Shown here in pieces: positions 16,593 through 24,847 of a stretch of DNA of 58,852 bases; the stretch's first letter is position 1, and each line of letters begins with the position of its first letter. Made by a program: the position numbers and the translations under genes. The stretch is from Methylobacterium sp. B4 (GTDB lineage Bacteria; Pseudomonadota; Alphaproteobacteria; Rhizobiales; Beijerinckiaceae): contig NZ_QJJJ01000026.1 of assembly GCF_003201865.1 (NCBI RefSeq), forward strand, positions 1-58,852, read 5' to 3'. The notes below the pieces were generated by a model. That model ran no database searches, had not been told where the DNA came from, and saw only the letters and a program-made list of their open reading frames with translations.

Positions 16593-16648
16593 TCAACTCT
16601 CAGCGAATATTTCGGACGACGCGCGATGCGCTCCGTCGGTCCGAACCG

Positions 16649-17125
16649 TCAGCCGGCAGCGGCGCGCTCCAGGGCGGCGACGTCGAGCCGGATCATCGCC
16701 TGCATGGCGGCGAAGATCCGGGCGGCGACGGCGGGGTCCGGATCGGCGAGAAGGCGCGGCAGGATCTCGGGCACGATCTGCCAGGGCACGCCCCAACGAT
16801 CGCGCAGCCAGCCGCACATGATCTCCGTGCCGCCGTTGCCCGTCAGCGCCTCCCAGAGCCGGTCGACCTCGCCCTGATCCGCGCAGGAGACGGAGATCGA
16901 GGCCGCCGTGCCGTAATCGGCCGGCACGCCGCCGTTCAGGGCCTGGAAGCTCTGCCCGCCGAGGGTGAAGGTCATCAGGATGACCTCGCCCGCCGACCCG
17001 CCCGGCCAGGAACCGGGGGCGCGCTGGGTGATCCCCAGGCTGGAGCCGGGCACGAGCGAAACGTAGAAGCGAACCGCCTCCTCGGGACTTTGCGCGAACC
17101 ACAGGCACGTGCTGACGGTCGACAT
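16649..17125 (-). CDS. VOC-fold protein, 3-demethylubiquinone methyltransferase-like family
   Basis: 158 residues: CLWFAQSPEEAVRFYVSLVPG at the start, FQALNGG in the middle, and CGWLRDRWGVPWQIVPE, which identify the '3-dmu-9_3-mt' group of the glyoxalase/VOC superfamily. The catalytic activity of this group is not established despite the name. It is last in a minus-strand run led by a sigma factor and its DGPF partner. Such enzymes are common cargo of ECF42 loci. Confidence 0.8.
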   Translation of the reverse strand: MSTVSTCLWFAQSPEEAVRFYVSLVPGSSLGITQRAPGSWPGGSAGEVILMTFTLGGQSFQALNGGVPADYGTAASISVSCADQGEVDRLWEALTGNGGTEIMCGWLRDRWGVPWQIVPEILPRLLADPDPAVAARIFAAMQAMIRLDVAALERAAAG

Positions 17126-17167
17126 CGGATCCTCTCCATCCTCGTTCCGGGCGGTGTCCTCGGCGGG

Positions 17168-17632
17168 CTACAGGCCGGCGGCCAGTTCCGCGAGCTGGTC
17201 GGCGCAGCGGCCCCAGCCCTCGTGAAAGCCCATCGCCTCGTGCGCGGCGCAATCCTCAGCCGACCAGTGCCGCGCGCGGGCCGTGTAGCGCGTGCCGCTC
17301 CCCTCCGGCTCGAAGGTGATGATGCCGGTGAAGAAGGGTTTGGCCGAGGGCTCCCAGGCGCGGGTATAGGCGTTCGTGAAGACGATGCGGGCGTTCGGGA
17401 CGAGTTCGAGATAGACGCCGGAACTCGGGAATTCCGTGCCGTCCGGCCCGCGCATGACGATGCAGGTGCTGCCGCCCGGGCGCAGGTCCGTCTCGGCCCG
17501 GGCGACGCTGAAGGGCGCCGGAGCGAACCAGCGCATGATGAGGTCCGGTTCGGTCCAGGCCCGGTAGAGCGCGGCGGGCGAGGCCGGGATCAGGCGCGTC
17601 AGGACGAGTTCGTGCAGGTTCGTCTCGGTCAT
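17168..17632 (-). CDS. SRPBCC/AHSA1-type START-like protein
   Basis: 154 residues with the AHSA1 pattern: TRLIPASPAALYRAWTEPDL, MRWFAPAPF, DLRPGG and C-terminal MGFHEGWGRCADQLAELA. The fold makes a hydrophobic ligand-binding cavity; the ligand is unknown. It lies between two VOC proteins in the sigma-factor cluster, 42 bp before the next gene, and is probably cotranscribed. Confidence 0.8.
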   Translation of the reverse strand: MTETNLHELVLTRLIPASPAALYRAWTEPDLIMRWFAPAPFSVARAETDLRPGGSTCIVMRGPDGTEFPSSGVYLELVPNARIVFTNAYTRAWEPSAKPFFTGIITFEPEGSGTRYTARARHWSAEDCAAHEAMGFHEGWGRCADQLAELAAGL

Positions 17633-17709
17633 CGTCGCACTCGCGGTCGGGTGTCGGGGCGGGGGAGCGGCGCGGCGGCGCGCCGTTCGGGATGGCGGAT
17701 CGGGCAGGA

Positions 17710-18126
17710 TCAGCCCTTGGGCTGGTTCATCGCCCAGGTCACGCCGAAGGGATCGCGGAGCTGGCCGTAGCGGTCGCCCCAGAACATGTCGGAGGGCGGC
17801 ATGAGTGCGGTCGCGCCCGCCTCGACGGCACGGGCGTAGCGGGCATCGATGTCATCGACCATCAGGGTCAGGCTGAAGGCCTGCGGCGCCTGGAACGGGT
17901 GGCCGTGCTCGGGATAGGCATCGCTCAGCATCAGCGACGAGCCGTTCACGTGGAGATGCACGTGGCAGGTCCGGCCCTGCTCGTCGACCGGCAGGGAGGC
18001 GACGGTCTCGGCGCCGAAAGCGCGGGCGTAGAACGCGGCCGCCTTCAGGGCGCCCTCAACCGTCAGATAGGTGACCAGACCGCCCTTCACCGGCGCGGCG
18101 GAGGTCTCGGGATTCGTCAGGCTCAT
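17710..18126 (-). CDS. VOC-family protein (PhnB-like)
   Basis: 138 residues. YLTVEGALKAAAFYARAFGA, MLSDAYPEHG, and DMFWGDRYGQLRDPFGVTW match the PhnB/glyoxalase-like group. The start at 18126 is preceded by GGGGAGC. It lies 84 bp downstream of the sigma factor. It may bind or modify a small molecule; the activity is not predictable. Confidence 0.8.
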   Translation of the reverse strand: MSLTNPETSAAPVKGGLVTYLTVEGALKAAAFYARAFGAETVASLPVDEQGRTCHVHLHVNGSSLMLSDAYPEHGHPFQAPQAFSLTLMVDDIDARYARAVEAGATALMPPSDMFWGDRYGQLRDPFGVTWAMNQPKG

Positions 18127-18210
18127 GCAGGTGCTCCCCTCTCCGGCCGCCTCCCAGGCTCGGCGGCCTCGTCCCAAGGACGTGCAAGCTGAGCGGCATC
18201 CGACAGCCGT

Positions 18211-19473
18211 TCAGAGATTTTCTTTCATCCCCTCGCTCAGCCGGTCGAGCTGCATCCGGATATGCGCCGCCTCGGCCGGCGTGCCGGCCAGGGCGATGGC
18301 CCGCCCCATCGCCTCTCGCGCCTCCGCGCGCCGGCCGAGCTGCATCAGGAAGGCGCCGCGCAGGCCGTGGAAGTGAAAGTATCCGTCGAGCCGGTCGCCG
18401 AGCGGCTCGACGAGGGCGAGCCCGGCCTCGGCGCCCCCCACCTTCCCGACCGCCACCGCCCGGTTGAGACTCACCACCGGCGAGGGCTGCAGACGTTCCA
18501 GGGCGGCGTAGAGCGCCGCGATCCCCGCCCAGTCCGTCTCCGCGGGGCGCGCGGCGCGGGCATGGAGCGCGGCGATCGCCGCCTGGATCTGGTAGGGCCC
18601 GGGGGCGCGGTGGCGCATCGCCTTGTCCACCAGGGCCAAGCCCTCGGCGATCATGGACGCGCGCCAGAGCGCCCGGTCCTGATCGTCGAGCAGGACGATC
18701 GCACCCTCCGCATCGAACCGGGCCGGGGAGCGGGCGTGCTGGAGGAGCATGAGGGCCAGGAGCCCCATCACCTCCGCGTCGCTGCCGAACAGGCGCAGCA
18801 GCAGGCGCGCCAGACGGATCGCCTCGTCGCAGAGCTCCGCCCGCTCCGAGCCGGTCCCGGCCGAGTAGCCGGCGTTGAAGACGAGGTAGAGCATGGCCGA
18901 GACCGCCGCGAGGCGTGCGGCGCGCTCGGCCGGCCCCGGCGTCTCGTAGGGCACCTCGCTGCGGGCGATGCGCGCCTTGGCCCGGGTGATGCGCTGCTCC
19001 ATGGCCGTGTCCGTGACGAGGAAGGCGCGGGCGATGCGCGCCGTGCTGAGACCCGAGACGATGCGCAGCGCCAGGGCGACCTGCTGCGTTTCCGGCAGAT
19101 CGGGATGACAGCAGATGAACAGCAGCCGCAGGATGTCGTCGCGGTAGGACGCGTCGTCGAGATGTTCGGCCAGCGGCGCCTCGGCGTCGTCGCGGTCCGA
19201 CAGGGCCTCCTCCGGCGGCAGCGGCGTCAGCCGGGCGAGGCGGCGCCGACCGTCGAGGGCGGCGTTGCGGCCGACCAGGATCAGCCAGGCCGCGACGGTG
19301 CGCGGCGGCCCCGTGCGCGGCCAAGTCCGCAGCGCCCGCAGGCACGCCTCCTGGAAGGCCTCCTCGGCCGTATCGAGATCGCGGAAGACCCGCAGCAGGG
19401 CGGCCAGAACCTGCGGCCGGGCCGCCGTGAGGGCGGCTGCGATCCAGGCGGCGTCGGGCTCGGCCTCGCTCAT
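18211..19473 (-). CDS. ECF42-type RNA polymerase sigma factor with C-terminal extension
   Basis: 420 residues. The sigma2 region (about 15-85; FRDLDTAEEAFQEACLRALR, LILVGRNAALD) and sigma4 (about 110-170; ALRIVSGLSTARIARAFLV) are followed by a roughly 240-residue helical, TPR-like extension (DUF6596). This long form with an adjacent DGPF/YCII gene defines group ECF42. The start at 19473 overlaps the stop of that partner (ATGA). ECF42 factors lack a classical anti-sigma; the C-terminal extension is needed for activity. Likely targets are its own operon and the VOC/SRPBCC genes. Confidence 0.88.
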   Translation of the reverse strand: MSEAEPDAAWIAAALTAARPQVLAALLRVFRDLDTAEEAFQEACLRALRTWPRTGPPRTVAAWLILVGRNAALDGRRRLARLTPLPPEEALSDRDDAEAPLAEHLDDASYRDDILRLLFICCHPDLPETQQVALALRIVSGLSTARIARAFLVTDTAMEQRITRAKARIARSEVPYETPGPAERAARLAAVSAMLYLVFNAGYSAGTGSERAELCDEAIRLARLLLRLFGSDAEVMGLLALMLLQHARSPARFDAEGAIVLLDDQDRALWRASMIAEGLALVDKAMRHRAPGPYQIQAAIAALHARAARPAETDWAGIAALYAALERLQPSPVVSLNRAVAVGKVGGAEAGLALVEPLGDRLDGYFHFHGLRGAFLMQLGRRAEAREAMGRAIALAGTPAEAAHIRMQLDRLSEGMKENL

Positions 19474-19844
19474 CCCGCGCGCCTCGGATCGGGATTGTAG
19501 AGCAGGACCGGACGCAGCTCGTAGGCGCCGCCGGGATTGGCCGTGGCAAGATCGCGGGCGATTTCCAGCGCCTCGTCGAGATCGGCCACGTCCACGACGT
19601 AGAAGCCGAGCAATTGCTCCTTGGTCTCGGCGAAGGGCCCGTCGATGATCAGCGGCGGCTCGCTCGACTTGCGCAGGGTCGTGGCGGCGGTCGTCGGCAG
19701 GAGCCGCAGCGAGGGCCCGAGCTTGCCCTGCGCCTCCAGCCGCTCGTGCACGCGGCCGAGCCGGGCCATGACCGCGGCGTCGTCCGCCTCGCTCCAGGCG
19801 GTCACGACGTCCTCGTCCTTGTAGCAGAGGATGGTGTAGAGCAT
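19470..19844 (-). CDS. DGPF/YCII-domain protein, ECF42 partner
   Basis: 124 residues starting MLYTILCYKDED, with the signature IIDGPFAETKEQLLGFYVVD that names the DGPF family and EIARDLATANPGGAYELRPV near the end. The ribosome site GAAGGAGA is just upstream. It is cotranscribed and translationally coupled with the sigma factor. Role unproven; it is presumed to belong to the signalling path or the response. Confidence 0.85.
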   Translation of the reverse strand: MLYTILCYKDEDVVTAWSEADDAAVMARLGRVHERLEAQGKLGPSLRLLPTTAATTLRKSSEPPLIIDGPFAETKEQLLGFYVVDVADLDEALEIARDLATANPGGAYELRPVLLYNPDPRRAG

Positions 19845-19879
19845 GGCGTCTCCTTCTCGGGCCGAACGGTCTTCCCAGA

Positions 19880-19935
19880 GCGCTCTTGCCAATGGGATCT
19901 TGCCAAGGCGCTCTTGCCCAGGCGCTCTTGTCAGG
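19880..19935. repeat. Four tandem 14-bp repeats upstream of sigma operon
   Basis: GCGCTCTTGCCAAT, GGGATCTTGCCAAG, GCGCTCTTGCCCAG and GCGCTCTTGTCAGG start at 19880, 19894, 19908 and 19922, an exact 14-bp period. They lie 36-91 bp upstream of the DGPF start, where the promoter should be. They may be an iteron-like regulator array or a slippage product. I see no other function. Confidence 0.7.
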
Positions 19936-20141
19936 ACGCGCGGCGGCGCCCGAATCCGACAGCGCGGGGCAGAGATTATCCGCACCCGGTCGATCCGGCG
20001 CCCCGCATCGCCTGCCGGAGGCCGGCGGAGAGGCGGAAGATTTGCCCGCACGCACAATCAATCGTGGCATGCTAAGACGCTCGAACAACTTTTCGTCGTC
20101 TCGCGAGTTGAGGTTCGGGGGGCCCTGAATGGAGACAGGGC

Positions 20142-21263
20142 ATGAACGGTCAGGCCGAAACCCGTATCACCGAGCGCAACCGAGCCCGCGCGGCGCGCAT
20201 GAAGGCGGCGATCTTCGTCGAGCCGGGGCGCATCGTGCTGGATGAGAAGCCGGTCCCCGAGATCGGGCCGCTCGATGCCCTCATCCGCATCACCACGACG
20301 ACGATCTGCGGCACCGACATCCATATCCTCAAGGGCGAGTACCCGGTGGCGCGCGGCCTGACGATCGGCCACGAGCCGGTCGGGATCATCGAGCGGCTCG
20401 GGAGCGCGGTCCGAGGGTTCCGAGAGGGCCGGCGGGTGGTGGCCGGCGCGATCACGCCGTCCGGGCACAGCGCCGCCTGCCTCTGCGGCTGCCTCTCGCA
20501 GGACGGTCCGGACACGAAGTACGGCTTCAAGCCCATGGGCGGCTGGCGCTTCGGCAACACCATCGATGGCTCCCAGGCCGAATACCTCCTCGTGCCCGAT
20601 GCCATGACGAACCTCGCCCCCGTTCCGGACGGTTTGAGCGACGAGCAGGTCCTCATGTGTCCCGACATCATGTCGACGGGCTTCTCGGGGGCGGAGAGCG
20701 GCGGCGTGCGGATCGGCGACACGGTGGCGGTCTTCGCCCAGGGGCCGATCGGTCTTTGCGCCACGGCCGGCGCGCGGCTGATGGGCGCCACGCGGATCAT
20801 CGCCGTGGAATGCGTGCCCGAGCGCCAGCAGGTCGCCCGCAGCATGGGTGCGGACGAGATCGTGGATTTCTCCAAGGAAGATCCGGTCGATGCGATCATG
20901 CGGATCACCGACGGCCGGGGCGTTGATGTCGCGATCGAGGCATTGGGGCGGCAATCGACCTTCGAGGCCGCCCTGCGGGTGCTGCGTCCGGGCGGAACGC
21001 TCGCCTCCCTCGGTGTCTATTCGGAGGATCTGCGCATCCCGCTCGGCCCCTTCGTGGCGGGGCTCGGCAACCACACCATCGTCACCACGCTCTGCCCCGG
21101 CGGGAAGGAGCGCATGCGCCGCCTGATGTCGGTCGTCGCCTCCGGGCGGATCGATGCCCGCGCGCTGGTCACGCACCGCTTCGGCCTGGAGGCGATCGAG
21201 GAGGCCTACGACCTCTTCGCGCATCAGCGCGACGGCGTGCTGAAGATCGCGATCACGCCCTGA
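20142..21263 (+). CDS. Zinc-dependent alcohol dehydrogenase, isopropanol-dehydrogenase type
   Basis: 373 residues of the medium-chain dehydrogenase family. Catalytic-zinc ligands are Cys in TTICGTDIH and His-Glu in TIGHEPVG; the nucleotide fold is around residues 190-290. The structural-zinc loop is altered: only SAACLCGCLSQDG remains of the usual four cysteines, as in the NADP-dependent secondary-alcohol dehydrogenases. GGAGAC precedes the ATG at 20142; an inner Met (MKAAIFVEPG, 20202) is the family's usual first residue. Substrate not determinable. Confidence 0.85.
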   Translation: MNGQAETRITERNRARAARMKAAIFVEPGRIVLDEKPVPEIGPLDALIRITTTTICGTDIHILKGEYPVARGLTIGHEPVGIIERLGSAVRGFREGRRVVAGAITPSGHSAACLCGCLSQDGPDTKYGFKPMGGWRFGNTIDGSQAEYLLVPDAMTNLAPVPDGLSDEQVLMCPDIMSTGFSGAESGGVRIGDTVAVFAQGPIGLCATAGARLMGATRIIAVECVPERQQVARSMGADEIVDFSKEDPVDAIMRITDGRGVDVAIEALGRQSTFEAALRVLRPGGTLASLGVYSEDLRIPLGPFVAGLGNHTIVTTLCPGGKERMRRLMSVVASGRIDARALVTHRFGLEAIEEAYDLFAHQRDGVLKIAITP

Positions 21264-21387
21264 CTCGCTTTCGCGGCGGGCCGGTACAGGTCCGCGCGCG
21301 AGAACATGACAGGCAGGAGATCGGTTGCCGAGGGTTCGGGTGCACAGTCGAGAGACCGCGCGCCCTCACCCAGGCAGGAGCCGCATC

Positions 21388-22098
21388 GTGTCTGATCTTC
21401 AGCAATCCAGCGTCCGCAATCGCCTCCTGGCTGCGCTGAGACCGGACGATTTCGCCCGGCTCAGCCCGCATCTGGAGAGCGTGCCGGGCCATGTGCGGCA
21501 GATCCTGATCGCGGCCGACCAGCCGATCACCCACGCCTATTTCGCGCAGGACGGGTTCGTCTCCCTCGTCGCCGATACCCGGGAAGGCCGCGTCGAGATC
21601 GGGCTGGTCGGCTACGAGGGGATCATCGGAGTCTCGCTGGTCCTCGGCACCGATCGCACGCCGCACAACGCGATGGTGCAGGCGGAGGGCCCGATGCTGC
21701 GCATCGCGGCGTCGGAACTGCGTGCGGCACTCGATGACAGCCCGGCACTGCGGGGCATTCTCGGGCGTTACGTCCAGAGCTTGATCGTGCAGGTCGGGCA
21801 AACCGTCTACGCGACGGCCGACTACAACATCGAGGCGCGGCTGGCTCGCTGGATTCTGATGATACAGGACCGCCTGTGCAGGGACGAATTGCCGATCACG
21901 CACGACTTCATGGCGATGATGCTCGGCGTGCGCCGGCCCGGCGTGACCACGGCGATGCACATCCTTGAGGGCGCCCGGATGATCCGGGCCAAGCGCGGGC
22001 GCATCACCGTGCTCGACCGGGAGCGATTGATGGAGTTCGCCGGCGACACCGACGGGCCGGCGGAGACGGAATACGAACGCTCGCTGGCGGAGGCCTGA
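21388..22098 (+). CDS. Crp/Fnr-family regulator
   Basis: 236 residues from GTG (AGGAG upstream). A cyclic-nucleotide-binding-type beta-barrel (about 15-130; HAYFAQDGFVSLVADTREG) and a Crp-type winged helix (about 150-225; ITHDFMAMMLGVRRPGVTTA) are present. No N-terminal cysteines for an iron-sulfur cluster, so not a true FNR. The closely related gene at 22342 and the coupled DUF6894 gene make a small three-gene locus. Confidence 0.85.
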   Translation: MSDLQQSSVRNRLLAALRPDDFARLSPHLESVPGHVRQILIAADQPITHAYFAQDGFVSLVADTREGRVEIGLVGYEGIIGVSLVLGTDRTPHNAMVQAEGPMLRIAASELRAALDDSPALRGILGRYVQSLIVQVGQTVYATADYNIEARLARWILMIQDRLCRDELPITHDFMAMMLGVRRPGVTTAMHILEGARMIRAKRGRITVLDRERLMEFAGDTDGPAETEYERSLAEA

Positions 22099-22100
22099 TC

Positions 22101-22334
22101 CTGCCGCGCTATTTCCTCAACATCCGCCGCAACGGCGTGCTCATCCGCGACGGGGAAGGCGACGCGCTGCCCGACCTTGCGGCCGCCCGCGCCCTCGTCC
22201 TCGACACGCTGCGCGAGATGCGGCGCCTGCCCCACATCTACGGCCCGCCGCGTGCGTGGCAGCGCGACGTCTTCGTCATCACCGACGAGGCGGGCGGGGT
22301 GCTGACCGAGATTCCCTGCGACACGCCGGCCTGA
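22101..22334 (+). CDS. DUF6894 protein with apparent CTG start
   Basis: 77 residues, (M)PRYFLNIRRNGVLIRDGEG, then LPDLAAARALVLDTLREM. Family members begin MPRYFF, and the only codon at that place is CTG 22101, with GGAGG at 22089-22093 in ideal spacing. The next start (GTG 22137) would remove the conserved first strand. It begins 2 bp after the Crp/Fnr stop, so it is coupled to it. Function unknown. Confidence 0.7.
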   Translation: MPRYFLNIRRNGVLIRDGEGDALPDLAAARALVLDTLREMRRLPHIYGPPRAWQRDVFVITDEAGGVLTEIPCDTPA

Positions 22335-22341
22335 CGCGCGG

Positions 22342-23058
22342 CTACGCGGTTCGGCGCAGGACCCCGATCAGGCGCTCGTACTCCGCCTCGGCCGGCCCGT
22401 AGGCCTCGCCCGCGGCCGCGACGAGGCCGGCGCGGTCGAGAACGAGGACGCGCCCGCGGCGCGCCTTGATCAGGCCGGCCCCCTCCAGCATCTGCAGGGC
22501 GACCGTGACGGTCGGACGGCGCACGCCGAGCATGATGGACAGGAACTCGTGGGTGACCGAAAGGTCGTCGCCGTCCTGGCGGTCGTGATACATGACGAGC
22601 CAGCGGGCGAGCCGCTCCTCGGCCGGAGCCCGGGCATTGGCCAGGGCCGTCTGGCTGACCTGAAGCAGGAAGGCCTGCACGTAGAGCAGGAGCAGCCGGC
22701 GCAGCGAGGCACTGGCCTCGATCGCCCGCGTGAGCGCGTCGGCACGGATGCGGTGGCCACGCCCGCTCACCTGCATGAAGATCTGGTGCGGAATGCGGTC
22801 GACCCCGAGGGCCAGGACGACGCCGGCGAGTCCGTCGCGGCCGAACAGGCCGATCTCGATGTGGTTCTCACCCTGCGAGGCGACGACGGAGCAGAGCCCG
22901 ACCTCCGGAAAGTAGGCGTAGGCGATCGGCTCGGAGGGTGCGACGAGCACCATGCCCAGCGGCATGTCGACCGGTTCGAGATCCGGCCGCAGCAGCGCGA
23001 GATCCCCCTCCCCGAGGCGGGCCAGCAGATGATTCTTGTAGGTTGGGGAAGCAGACAA
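22342..23058 (-). CDS. Crp/Fnr-family regulator
   Basis: 238 residues from TTG 23058 (weak ribosome site). Same architecture as the gene at 21388: effector barrel (AYAYFPEVGLCSVVASQGEN) and a winged helix (VTHEFLSIMLGVRRPTVTVA). No cluster-binding cysteines. It converges on the DUF6894 gene with only 7 bp between stops. The two Crp/Fnr proteins share many residues and probably arose by duplication. Confidence 0.83.
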   Translation of the reverse strand: MSASPTYKNHLLARLGEGDLALLRPDLEPVDMPLGMVLVAPSEPIAYAYFPEVGLCSVVASQGENHIEIGLFGRDGLAGVVLALGVDRIPHQIFMQVSGRGHRIRADALTRAIEASASLRRLLLLYVQAFLLQVSQTALANARAPAEERLARWLVMYHDRQDGDDLSVTHEFLSIMLGVRRPTVTVALQMLEGAGLIKARRGRVLVLDRAGLVAAAGEAYGPAEAEYERLIGVLRRTA

Positions 23059-23596
23059 GGCCGCGGATCAGGAGTGGAGCAAGAGAAGGCTCCTGTCGCA
23101 TACCGGATTACCTGTCGAAGGCGACTAGATTGTGCATGCGTGCGGGGTAGGGTCTGGAATCAGACATTTCGCGGCGGATGAGAAATGTGCATATGTTGTC
23201 GCCGCAGCTCTTGGTCCACGGCCCGCGCGGCGCAACGAGTACGACGCCGCGCAGATTGAACACATTTCATTACTTCAGGTCGGGCGTGCAGCTTCCTACC
23301 GTCCTTCTTCCAACGCGGCGAAGGACGGGATTTCGCCCATCGAGGCGGCGGTCGGGGCTGCGGGCGAACCCTTGCGGATACGCTGCGCGGGCGCCGCGAA
23401 AGCTTGAATTGCGGCATCGCTGAGCCCGCGGCCCGAAGGTCGCTCAAGTTTTACCCCGACCCGACCATGATCTCGCCCCGAAATCGCCGAGCGCCCCCGG
23501 CCACTCTGCCGCCGATCGGCGAGTCGGCCCTCGAGGCCCGTCTCGCATCGCATCCGCAGCGGCCGGCAAGGCCGCGCGGGACCGGGGCGGCGCGAC
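23059..23596. other. Intergenic region, no feature recognised
   Basis: 538 bp between the divergent Crp/Fnr gene and the DUF2778 gene. Open frames on both strands have shadow-like Arg/Pro/Ser composition and no family resemblance. It must hold the promoters for both genes, but no clear consensus stands out. Confidence 0.5.
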
Positions 23597-24643
23597 ATGG
23601 CACATCCACTTCTCTCGCGGGCTCTTCCCGCCGCCGGCTTCCTGGCCGCGGCGCTGACCCTGCACGCCTCCGCGCCGCTCGCGCCCCCGATCGCACGGCC
23701 AGACGACACGGCCGAGGTGAAACCCGCGGCTTCGCCCGAGCCCACCACCTTCGCTGCCATCACCGAGCGGGACATCGATCCTGCGAAGGAGGAGGCTCGT
23801 CCTTCCCCCGACGAGGCAACCGAGCCCCCGGCCGCGCCGCTGGCGGAGTGGACGCCGCGGACCCTGTCCGCCCCGGCCGAGGCCCGGTTCGGCCTGGCGG
23901 ACCCGTTCTGGCTGCCGGACGCCGCGCAGGAGACGGTGCTCCTCGCCCAGATCGTGCCTCTGCCCCTACGGCGCCCGCCGGAGCTGACGAGCCTCGGGGC
24001 GGCGACGGCCCTGCGGCGGGCGGAGCGGCTGGCCGCGCGCCGGGTGCCGGCGGTGGTCACGCCGGCCGAGGTGGAGGACACGCGCACCTTCTTCGAGAAG
24101 TTGCTCGGCGTGGAGAAGCCCGCCACCCCGGCCCCCGCCCTCGCCTACGCCGCCCTGGAGAACGGCGCCGCCGAGTCGGCCGCCCGCAGGCGCCTCGCCG
24201 CGCCGGTTCCGCCGGCCGCTCCCGCCGTCGAGGGCGGCATCGCCGTCTACGATATCAGCGCGCAGAGCGTGGTCCTACCGAGCGGAGAGCGGCTGGAGGC
24301 CCATTCCGGCCTCGGCGAGAGCATGGACGACCCGCGCTACGTCCACCTCAAGATGCGCGGCTCCACCCCGCCGGGCACCTACGACCTGACCGAGCGCGAG
24401 GCCCCGTTCCACGGCGTGCGGGCGCTGCGCCTCACGCCGCTCGGCGGCAGCGAGGCGATTCACGGCCGCGTCGGCCTGCTTGCCCACACCTACCTGCTCG
24501 GTCCGAACGGCGCCTCGAACGGCTGCATCTCGTTTAGGGATTACGACAAGTTCCTGCAGGCCTACCTGCGCGGCGAGATCCGCCGCGTGGTCGTCGTCCC
24601 GGGCCGCGGACGCGACGCGGCACCGATGGTCGCCTCGCGCTGA
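23597..24643 (+). CDS. DUF2778 (Tlde1-type L,D-transpeptidase-like) exported protein
   Basis: 348 residues. An N-terminal hydrophobic signal or anchor (about 5-30) leads into a Pro/Ala-rich low-complexity linker to about residue 200. The DUF2778 domain follows (about 215-340), with GIAVYDISAQSVVLPSGE, MRGSTPPGTYDL, and the catalytic-type segment HGRVGLLAHTYLLG then SNGCISF. The His and the Cys of SNGC match the YkuD-like active site of Tlde1, a type VI-secreted peptidoglycan enzyme. With its own signal and no secretion genes nearby, it is more likely a housekeeping cell-wall enzyme. A paralogue is at 35410. Confidence 0.8.
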   Translation: MAHPLLSRALPAAGFLAAALTLHASAPLAPPIARPDDTAEVKPAASPEPTTFAAITERDIDPAKEEARPSPDEATEPPAAPLAEWTPRTLSAPAEARFGLADPFWLPDAAQETVLLAQIVPLPLRRPPELTSLGAATALRRAERLAARRVPAVVTPAEVEDTRTFFEKLLGVEKPATPAPALAYAALENGAAESAARRRLAAPVPPAAPAVEGGIAVYDISAQSVVLPSGERLEAHSGLGESMDDPRYVHLKMRGSTPPGTYDLTEREAPFHGVRALRLTPLGGSEAIHGRVGLLAHTYLLGPNGASNGCISFRDYDKFLQAYLRGEIRRVVVVPGRGRDAAPMVASR

Positions 24644-24675
24644 GGCGCCGCGCATGCAACTCATGATTTCTTTTT

Positions 24676-24692
24676 GAGAAAATTAAATTCTC
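24676..24692. promoter_or_regulatory. AT-rich inverted repeat upstream of urease promoter
   Basis: GAGAA (24676-24680) and TTCTC (24688-24692) around AATTAAA, in an AT-rich patch 15 bp upstream of the sigma-54-like element. It could bind an activator or IHF. It does not match the NtrC consensus well. Confidence 0.3.
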
Positions 24693-24706
24693 CACACGCT
24701 AAGACT

Positions 24707-24722
24707 TGGCCTGATTCTGGCA
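24707..24722 (+). promoter_or_regulatory. Sigma-54-like promoter of urease operon
   Basis: TGGCCTGATTCTGGCA has GG and GC separated by exactly 10 bp, the spacing sigma-54 (RpoN) requires. It matches TGGCACG-N4-TTGCA at nine of twelve informative positions. It lies about 125 bp upstream of ureE. RpoN/NtrC control of urease is common, so nitrogen regulation is likely. No clear NtrC site was seen upstream. Confidence 0.5.
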
Positions 24723-24847
24723 TAACCCGAAGCGCTTCCGAAGGCCGTCCGGCTCTCGGTGGCCCGGGGGATCTCCCCGGCGCGTCGCACCGCCGCCCGA
24801 GACCGGGCCCGGTGCGCCCTTCGAGTCTGGTGTCGGAGTCGTGGCGT

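Noticed and set aside
19880..19935. CRISPR-like array
   Set aside because: Units are 14 bp and directly abutting with no spacers.
24674..24847. N-terminal extension of UreE
   Set aside because: The extension covers the sigma-54-like promoter and is not UreE-like; MRVIQ at 24848 is the family start.
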